15,542 nt of DNA. It comes from Setomelanomma holmii (taxonomy: Eukaryota > Ascomycota > Dothideomycetes > Pleosporales > Phaeosphaeriaceae). The position numbers were made by a program, and so were the translations under genes. Location: positions 1-15,542 of the forward strand of contig ML978417.1 in NCBI GenBank assembly GCA_010015745.1, read 5' to 3'. The notes beneath the pieces were generated by a model. It was not told the DNA's origin. It worked only from the letters and a program-made list of their open reading frames with translations, and searched no databases. The number at the start of each line of letters is the position of its first letter. The first letter of the stretch is position 1. Below, in pieces: positions 8,365 to 15,041 of this stretch.

Positions 8365-9128
8365 CAATCAGAGACGAACTGAAGAATGACGCGATCGTTC
8401 ACGTATTGTGACGGTCCATTGACTTTCCATAACCCCTACGGAGAAAGCGTGCTTTACAGCTGCGTTAAGATCACCTCGCTGGCTGACATAGTGTCAAAAT
8501 CACAATCTGAGTCTCGCATGGCTGCGCAACTCTGCAAATCCGGAAAGAGGACGCGGAAGATTCGCCTCGTCACACCCGCGCCCGTCCGAGCACCGCCGAC
8601 ACAGCGACTTACGTCCATGCCCCATGGAGCGATCACGCCCACAGAGCCCCTCCAAACGGCCCTGTATCGAATGCGATGAGCCTATTACGCCCACCCAAAG
8701 CGGTCAGTGGTTGGCAGCGTAACGAGCCTTACGGAGAAGACGACGCTCAGCCTGCGCAGCTACGCCTCGCCATCATCTTCCCCGCAGCGCCAAATCACCC
8801 AGCTACGAACCGCACACCCGCCCATATCCCTCCACCCGCTGGCCGTAGCGGGCGAATGCGTCCCTGCGGCTGTTGCGCCGCGTATTCGGACACTGTAGTC
8901 CCGTCTCCGGCACCGGCTGGAGAGGGAATACATTCCGGCTTGTCTGAGGGATGCGCTGGAGCGGGATTCAACGTACAAGGCGTCGCTGCTGTTCGATCTA
9001 ATTGATGACGCAGTGTATGATGATGATAAAGAGGAGGAGAAAGTGGATGAAAATGCGTGATGCTTGCATGTTGTGACGCCGCTGCTCCAACTAGCTGCCA
9101 TCCTGTACGGCGGTTCCGGCAGGAAAGC

Positions 9129-9173
9129 GTGTACATTTCTCTCTTCCACCCTCTCTGCATACTGATAAAATAG
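9129..9173 (+). other. Probable 45-bp intron in the nuclease-like pseudogene
   Basis: GTGTAC at 9129, CTGAT at 9162-9166 (fits the fungal branch pattern CTRAY) and acceptor ATAG ending at 9173 define a pyrimidine-rich 45-bp stretch. Removing it keeps the frame, eliminates both TGA 9163 and TAA 9166, and joins GRKA to QSQSIQPTYL, which fits the family. The donor is not the strongest form and 45 bp is near the lower limit for fungal introns. Confidence 0.5.
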
Positions 9174-9280
9174 ACAATCGCAATCCATCCAGCCCACCTA
9201 CCTCTCCATCTCCGCCCCCACCCGCTCCAAGCCCACTACCATCTTCAGCAAAACCGACTTCTGCTTCTCCTACTCACACC

Positions 9281-9416
9281 TCCACCCTCTGTATGCCGGC
9301 CTCTACAAGACCCTCCGCCACGCTCCCATCAGCCACACCACCGATACCTCCACCCTCTGTATGCCGGCCTCTACAAGACCCTCCGCCACGCTCCCATCAG
9401 CCACACCACCGATACC
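9281..9416 (+). repeat. Exact 68-bp tandem duplication, two copies
   Basis: 9281-9348 and 9349-9416 are identical, both starting TCCACCCTCTGTATGCC and ending CACCACCGATACC. Sixty-eight is not a multiple of three, so the second copy shifts the reading frame of the surrounding nuclease-like gene. Zero mismatches suggest a recent event. Confidence 0.95.
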
Positions 9417-9899
9417 TGCACCGAAGCCGCCGCCCTCTTCACAGGCATCGTAGTCAAGTCCCCCTCGGGAAACCTTCAAGAAGCACAGCTGCAGATGAGC
9501 ATCTGGATGGTGGCCAGTCTGCGCATCAAAGCCAATCTAGCATGGTTAGTCTTTGCGACTGATGCGCTCCCCCGTCGTCCTGATCACGAAGCTTTCATCG
9601 AACGCGGCATCACCATCATCGGCACCGAGCACACGGTCTATTATGCGTACTTGTCTGAACCTGACTCTGCCGACCTATCGCAGGATACATCGACGTCGAC
9701 CTGCGCCGTCTCAATTCTCGGCAACGACAATAGTTTGCCCTCCCTCGACACCTCGTCGGTCCAGGGCGTCTTGCGCGTAGCGAGGCTGTATGGCAATCTT
9801 ATGAAGTATGCTGCTGATGAGGATGCGGAGACTGAATATTGGGGTGCATTTTTAGGGCCGGTTTCGGATAGTTTGGCACGTAGAGTAGGCGGGATGTGA

Positions 9900-10174
9900 C
9901 AGGGGGATAATCGCGAGTGAGATGAGGTGAGATAGCGGTGAGGCGGTGAACGTATATGCCGAGTGCTCGTGGAAAGGCTGAAAAGGTAGGTAGATGGAGG
10001 ACAGCGTTCGGATGCGTCGCTTCTTTATGTAATTAGTGCTTAGCGGCTCGATCGATTATAGAACCTTGAATGAGTGAATGAACAAGATGTAACCCCAAGA
10101 CATTCCCGCTAAACACAAACAGAGAAGCTGCTAAGCAATGGCCATACATCGGTACATGGCGCGTAGAATTATTA
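9900..10174. other. Intergenic; nothing supported
   Basis: This lies between two convergent frames: the tail of the plus-strand nuclease pseudogene and the tail of the minus-strand ORF. It therefore probably holds both 3' untranslated regions. No coding frame, repeat or RNA gene is visible. Confidence 0.4.
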
Positions 10175-10774
10175 TTAGGAACAGAAGGATCTAGGAACGT
10201 CCCATATGCCATCCTTAGTGTCAATCCAAGGATTCAGGTGCTCAGTCCCTCTCTGGTAATTCCTTAGTGACTCTTCCCAAGGACTCCATGGAACGTTTTG
10301 TTTATTGACCGGCTTCAACCCCATTTTTTCCTCCAAATATCTTGGCCAGCGCTGAGCATAAAATCCACCTATTTCCATCGATCTCTTCACCTTAAGCAGT
10401 GCCAGCCCGCGAACAAAGACTACACTCTTACCCAGCCCAATATGAATGGGTCCCTCCGCGTCCCAGTAGACGCTCAAATTTTGAATATTCGTTGCTTCTT
10501 GTTGTAGTTTGTTGAAAAGTACGCACCATCGCTGGGAACTAGGTGCGGCGGCGGTCGCGTCGAGGAAGATTGTAAGATCAGAGATCAGAGCAGCGTTGTT
10601 AATCTCGAGCCAAGTCATTAGTGCGTCGGGTTGCGACACATTGATAGCAAGGGATGGGAGGCGATCGCGGGGCGCGTCGTTAAGGGTAGGAAGTTTTTGT
10701 AAGGTAGGGTCGGTGCCCTCTGCCCACCAGTATCCTTTCTGACGATGGAAAAATATGTATGGCGGGGAATACAT
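10175..10774 (-). CDS. Unrecognised 199-residue protein, probably the tail of a longer decayed gene
   Basis: The frame begins with ATG at 10774 and ends at TAA 10175-10177. Its composition is protein-like: it has Trp-rich segments such as YWWAEG, QRWCVLF, YWDAEG and RWPRYLEEKMGL, and a C-terminal RNYQRGTEHLNPW. I see no signal peptide, membrane segment or catalytic motif. The same frame continues upstream on the minus strand to about 10871 and reads LPFLLQLSKEMQLLP before a single TAA at 10781-10783. That pattern resembles the leucine-rich start of fungal F-box/2EXR-like hypothetical proteins, where a line like LL-x-LSKE-x precedes the part seen here. I therefore infer that an N-terminal half is missing or disrupted. 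It could instead be a real short gene starting at the ATG. Confidence 0.5.
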   Translation of the reverse strand: MYSPPYIFFHRQKGYWWAEGTDPTLQKLPTLNDAPRDRLPSLAINVSQPDALMTWLEINNAALISDLTIFLDATAAAPSSQRWCVLFNKLQQEATNIQNLSVYWDAEGPIHIGLGKSVVFVRGLALLKVKRSMEIGGFYAQRWPRYLEEKMGLKPVNKQNVPWSPWEESLRNYQRGTEHLNPWIDTKDGIWDVPRSFCS

Positions 10775-10874
10775 GATGAATTAAGGTAATAACTGCATCT
10801 CTTTGGAGAGTTGAAGCAAGAAGGGAAGATGATCGTAGATGTGAGTCGTAATTTTGTCGAATGATGGCCCTTAC

Positions 10875-11682
10875 ATCGCAGAATTTTATGCCTTGAGTGT
10901 GGGGTACGCAACTCCCTTTTGGAGAATCGTGGTAGATGATTACTGGACTACGGAGCGCATCTTCGCGCTAATTCTAGCAACGACAGGCTTGGCAAGTGGG
11001 GTGCAGAGATGTAGTGCCGCGTCAATCCTCCGATATTCTCCCTGCGTACAGTCGCAATTCATCAAAATACATTAGGACGGCGTTATAGTATTGCTATATC
11101 TCAAGTGCCCCTATCTGTGTTTGGTCATCAATATCAGTGATCTGGCTGCAGAGGTTGACTTGTGTCTTCGTTAGCACGGTCGCGTGTCCTGGTCCGCGGA
11201 CGCGCCTATCTTCTAGATACAACCACCCAGCTTGAGCTCGATGTCGTGCTACGGGCCACGGCTTTATAATACTTTCTAGCAAATCGCTTTCAACACGCGC
11301 CATCGCGACCAATAGGTGCGACCGTACTGCTACGAATCTACAGGCTGAGGTACGCAGAACAACACTTCAAGGACTAGTTTCACAGTTAACATTAAGCAGT
11401 ATCATCCAGTAACGAGGTGAGTCACCCTCTAAGAGCGAAGTATCGTTCACTTTGTTGCAGTCGTTAACTCTTTCCAGCTATCAGCCCACAGCGCTCTAAC
11501 GAAGGCCACCGCCGTCAATGTAGACCATTCCAACAACCAGCCAGCCTTTAACACCTTCTACGTCTTATCGAACATACCACTAGTTAATACATAGCGTGCT
11601 AAGATATGCACTTCGCCTAACTGACTGCAGTCCTTGAGTTGGAACGGGCAACACTGCACAACCTTAGAGTAACACCGTCAAG
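10875..11682. other. Long stretch with no supported gene
   Basis: Only short open frames in all directions occur, none with a recognisable motif. A few phrases look protein-like on the minus strand at 11094-11312 (for example VESDLLESIIKPWPVARH) but cannot be tied to a family. Probably decayed sequence. Confidence 0.4.
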
Positions 11683-12918
11683 ATGGAATCCATGAATAAA
11701 CTAAATAGAGAGTCAAGTTACCGAAATAGCCTAACTATCATCAACAGGGCGTTATACCTCTTTAGGGCAAAGTCAAGCCAAGCGCGCTCATTTCAAATTA
11801 ACTTGACCTGCAACCTCCCAGTCTTTCTCCATGATCCTCTGTCTCTGTCTAAGTACAGCCTCATCAATGACCGAACCAATCATGATCAGCGTGGGCGGCC
11901 GCTCATTCACTACACTCAAGTCTACACTCGAACAGTCACCATTCTCAAACGCAATACCCTCGAATCAGTGGGCTGGCAGTACTTGTACCGTTAACGGGAT
12001 GCCTTTCATGGCCTTTGTATGCGAGTATTTCCAACTCGAGGCGCTCACTTCTGTGTCGCCGTTGATGCCGTTCAAGGCTTCCTCGACACTGATATCCCGT
12101 GGGCGCTCACGAACAACGGCCTCACTGTCTACGATGCCGGTACTGTAGGCCAGCACGTCCATCGGCTCCGCAACAACATCACCTAAGGCGCCCTTGCGGA
12201 CACCGTCTGCGCGCTGCCTGGAGCGCCTCACACATATGACTGCATCATTGTGCTCCACGTCATGAACACGCTGCCTCCCAACCAGGGCCGTCAGACCCGT
12301 CAATCTGCGTCGCCTGCTCTGTCCCACGGGCCGTCTCATCATCACCATGTCCGCCCGCTTCGCCAACACGGCACCCGCTCCCAATAGAAGTCAACCAACC
12401 CATCCGATTCCGTAATATTCACCATACCGAAGCTCTGGGTTCGCACCTCTTGATGGCGGTGAAGGCTACTCCGCTTGTCTAGGTTGCTCGTGGTGGCTCT
12501 GGCCTGCCCCTCAAGTATGTGAGCAGGAGCCTCCAGATTGCGCCTGACCCTTTGGACCATAGCCGCTGAACAGGGCAGTGCTGCTGCGATGAATACGGGC
12601 TTCACAGTCAACATTGTCCGCCACATCGGTAGAGGAGATGACTTCGGTCTTCCTCCTGGTCGACACTCTCTTACACAGTCTGCTCTCAATGCCATGAACC
12701 TCCCTCAGCTTGGAGCGGCTGCGAGTCAAATCGTGCAACCTGGCTCCCACGGCTGTTTTGGCTGCACTATGGATGCTATTATGCGCCGCAGCTTCGAGCA
12801 ATGGAACCAGGCAATTCCAGAGGCTCGCAACTTCGCCCTTGTGGAGGGCCTGCATGGCATGACCCGCCGCGACCAAGATCGAGTCCGAATCAGTAATGCC
12901 CGCTTGCCAGCGAATTGA
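11683..12918 (+). pseudogene. Unidentified decayed coding region in one dominant frame
   Basis: Three protein-like stretches lie in the same plus-strand frame: 11683-11991, about 12004-12180 (including DTDIPWALTNNGLTVYDAG and VGQHVHRLRNN) with a continuation at 12187-12384 past TAA 12184, and 12538-12915 (including HIGRGDDFGLPPGRHSLTQS and MDAIMRRSFEQWNQAIPEAR). Stops fall at 11992, 12184, 12385 and several times in 12451-12522. In 12411-12540 the most protein-like reading moves to another frame (HLLMAVKATPLV, then a TAG, then VARGGSGLPLKYVSRSLQ), suggesting small indels. I do not recognise the family. In a third frame, 11885-11920 reads SVGGRSFTTLKSTL, which resembles the start of a KCTD-type BTB domain; that may be coincidence. 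No start or end can be fixed. Confidence 0.45.
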
Positions 12919-13315
12919 ATTCTGTCAGAGTCGCTTGAGCCGCACAAGTTGGCTTTATGGTAGTCTTGCGCAAGCTGCAGGACAACGTAGGCTTACGACA
13001 CGAGAGCAAAGGCAAGAGTATCGAGTCCATAGTCTAGTGCAAACAATTGGATCCAATTGCTAATCTTAAATCTTTCTCCCTCGTACTATTATACTAGCGG
13101 TATTGTATGAAGATACAGCTTGTTTGCCCTGTGTTGTGATCTGGTACGCGTGCACGGCCAAAACAAGATCCCACCACTTTCTGTTCATCATTGAACATGT
13201 TCCGATTGCTATTGGCGCTCGACGTTTTGATCGACTACGCGTTAGATCACGCACTTCTCGACGCCGTCCTAGGATCTCCCATTGTGCCTAATCGTGCGTA
13301 TTTGATCGACCTGGA
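12919..13315. other. No supported gene
   Basis: No long frame or repeat is seen. The part from about 13190 may be further decayed Fot1/pogo transposon sequence, because recognisable transposase residues begin at 13316, but I could not read conserved motifs in it. Confidence 0.35.
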
Positions 13316-13452
13316 AAGCTCGACAAAGGCGCCGAGATGATGCGCACTTCTTGTTGATGGTGAGCCAAGTCAAGCAGCTTCATGCAGCCAACAAGGCCGC
13401 CTCGCGCCACAAAGCGCACAAGAGAAAACGTACACTGGCAAAGGGAACCTGA
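13316..13452 (+). pseudogene. C-terminal scrap of a Fot1/pogo-type (Tc1-mariner) transposase
   Basis: Two pieces in neighbouring frames read KLDKGAEMM (from 13316) and LLMVSQVKQLHAANKAASR (from 13351), followed by HKAHKRKRTLAKGT and a stop at 13450-13452. The pattern is a Lys-Gly pair, a coiled-coil-like Leu/Asn stretch with AN-x-A-x-S, then a basic RKR run and an AKGT motif. It is the usual tail of fungal Fot1/pogo DDE transposases, recalled from family knowledge. A frameshift separates the pieces, and no upstream DDE catalytic region is readable. It is a fossil fragment. Confidence 0.5.
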
Positions 13453-14173
13453 ATGACGAGTAACCACGTTGGATTCGAGCATTCTCTGCTCATGACGGTC
13501 CGCCGCCCTAACAACCTCAGGCCAAGCCGACGAGAAGAGCTAACTTAATTTGATTGCTGACAGGTATGGCCGTGTCTAGCGGGGTCTGACCTGAACCGAG
13601 GCAAGATATGCATGGACACGGTGCAAAGATGTAGTAAGGACACACAAAGACGAGAGAAATTAAGCCTCGATGGTGAAAATGGGTACGATGTGTACCACGC
13701 CGCCGAGATACAATTACTCAAACTACTCGCTTGAGATCAGAAATACCAACCTCTCCAACCTCGCTCCGCTGTGTCTATCCAGCCCTCTCCGCATCCCGTG
13801 GTGAGACGACATCTCAACAATTCCCGCACAGTCGGATAGTATAGCTAGCAAGGGAGCGTTGTGGCAGCTCTGGAAAACGAATCTCGAGGGGCTGTCCATG
13901 ATCTTGTTCATTCAGAGCGTGAAGCTGCAATGGACGACGTCGGCAACGTTTCCTGGAGCGAACTACTGTTGCCGTAACACCTCACCTCTGCTCTTGGTGG
14001 CGACTCTTTCTTGCGCAGGGCGGTCTTTGGCCTCCGCGACACGACAATGACAGTCCAATACGAGATGTTGTGGTGCAGTAGTAAACAAGGCATTGCGATT
14101 AATTTGCACTATAACCGATCTACTCAAATATGCTATACAGTATCAGACCTCCAGAAACTCTAAACGGAAAAGG
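13453..14173. other. No supported gene; 3' side of the RING gene
   Basis: The last few hundred bases probably include the 3' untranslated region of the minus-strand RING gene, which ends at 14174. No coding frame of quality, tRNA-like box or long repeat is visible. Confidence 0.4.
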
Positions 14174-14842
14174 TCAAAAAACAGGAGCCCTGCACGTGGC
14201 GCACGTAATTCTTTTGAGATCGCCTGGCGAGCTGTTCTCCGCTTGCGCTTGCATCCAAGCTAAAGCACAATTTGTGTGGAACCCATGGCCACAATTGAAT
14301 CGGAGACATGCTTCCTGTGAACTAATATCCTCTAAACAGTGCACACACGTGCTTTCGACCATAGATAGGCTCAATGCGCTTCCTGTGTGCAACACTCCTT
14401 GTACCGCGATTCGTTCTAATCCTGCGTTACGTAGTTTTTTAATTGCTCCAAGGACCGCTTTGTTCTTCGGCTGGAGTGTCAAGCATGCTCTCAACATGAT
14501 TGACGCTTGTTCAAGGTCTCCGACAATGTTGTATGATTCGTGAGCTCGATAAAATGCCTTGCACATCATGTTTTCGCCGAATATGTGCCTTAAACGAGTA
14601 GAGTCATGAAGACTGAGGAACGAGAGTAACTCTTGACGAGCCTGATTATTGCCGTCATGAGCTGTGTTGTAGGCATGAAGCCTGTTGCTCAGAAGTACGA
14701 ATTTGAGATCGCGCACGGTCTCAGCACTCTCTTCCTTCAATACACCAAGACCAGATTCGTATCTCGTGATCGCAAGGATATATGCACCCCTATTAAAACA
14801 AATATTGCCTTCTTCTTTAAACTGTAGCGCATTTTCAATCAC
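14174..14842 (-). CDS. TPR-repeat protein with C-terminal RING-H2 finger, probable E3 ubiquitin ligase
   Basis: The open frame gives 222 residues. Residues 5-60 (ALQFKEEGNICFNRGAYILA onward) look like a first TPR, and about 91-140 (KAFYRAHESYNIVGDLEQAS to KAVLGAIKKL) like another. The C-terminus is a full RING-H2 set: C166-x2-C169, C184-x-H186-x2-H189-x2-C192 and C214-x2-C217, ending three to four residues later. RING-H2 fingers recruit E2 enzymes for ubiquitin transfer, and TPRs would bind a partner; the substrate is unknown. Oddity: the first codon is GTG, preceded by AGT, GCT and an in-frame TAG. No ATG lies ahead of the first TPR. Either an upstream exon joins through an acceptor such as CTAG (14847-14850), the ATG mutated to GTG, or the 5' end was cut off. 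The repeat cluster directly upstream makes the last option credible. Confidence 0.75.
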   Translation of the reverse strand: MIENALQFKEEGNICFNRGAYILAITRYESGLGVLKEESAETVRDLKFVLLSNRLHAYNTAHDGNNQARQELLSFLSLHDSTRLRHIFGENMMCKAFYRAHESYNIVGDLEQASIMLRACLTLQPKNKAVLGAIKKLRNAGLERIAVQGVLHTGSALSLSMVESTCVHCLEDISSQEACLRFNCGHGFHTNCALAWMQAQAENSSPGDLKRITCATCRAPVF

Positions 14843-14865
14843 ACTAGCCTATCCATATGAACCCC

Positions 14866-14963
14866 CTCAACTATGCTACCCGGACGCATGGTTGAGCAAA
14901 GCTGATTGGCTACATTACTAGCGCAGGTCGCATAGTTGAGTGAACATTAGTTGCATAGTTGAG
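14866..14963. repeat. Iteron-like cluster of the 11-mer GCATAGTTGAG
   Basis: GCATAGTTGAG occurs exactly at 14930-14940 and 14953-14963, with one mismatch (GCATGGTTGAG) at 14886-14896, and exactly inverted as CTCAACTATGC at 14866-14876. All four lie in 98 bases between the RING gene (minus) and the C2H2 gene (plus). Such clusters can be protein-binding sites or the end structure of a mobile element. Confidence 0.85.
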
Positions 14964-15041
14964 CAATTCTATTTCTACCCTCCCTACCTTCACCACCCTA
15001 TAGACACACGCGCCTATGCATCCGTACATAGATATTATATT

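Larger units (their letters stand above)
8386..9899 (+). pseudogene. PD-(D/E)XK nuclease-like fungal protein, decayed by nonsense codons and a 68-bp duplication
   Basis: From memory of the fungal PD-(D/E)XK nuclease-like family (Pfam PDDEXK_12 type), I recognise in order: an SSPQRQITQLRTA segment (about 8780-8820), EYIPACLRDALERD (about 8930), VVTPLLQLA (about 9073), KTDFCFSYS with its Asp (about 9258), and after the duplication SHTTD, VVKS and EAQLQMSIWMVASL (about 9390-9520), ending at TGA 9897-9899. All segments up to 9348 share one frame. The stops at 8677 (TGA), 8896 (TAG) and 9058 (TGA) are real breaks, and those at 9163 and 9166 fall inside a probable intron. The tail is in another frame, and subtracting 68 bases puts it back. 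The E-x-K position appears as V-V-K, so a catalytic Glu may be lost. The part before about 8700 is poorly conserved and its assignment is uncertain. Members are common in fungal accessory regions; their function is not established. Confidence 0.65.

Noticed and set aside
8426..8780. Apparent similarity between CCTACGGAGAA near 8436 and CCTTACGGAGAA near 8728, suggesting a local duplication
   Set aside because: Only a short core matches well and the following bases drift with several gaps. It is not distinguishable from chance by eye.
8500..9197. Several minus-strand open frames over the nuclease-like pseudogene (up to 145 codons)
   Set aside because: The plus strand carries the family-like segments in a constant frame. 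The minus frames show no motif and are explained as complements.
11831..12384. Overlapping frames of 105 codons (plus) and 139 codons (minus) over the decayed region
   Set aside because: Neither shows sustained protein-like composition compared with the dominant plus frame. Only the short SVGGRSFTTLKSTL phrase was kept as a separate low-confidence observation.
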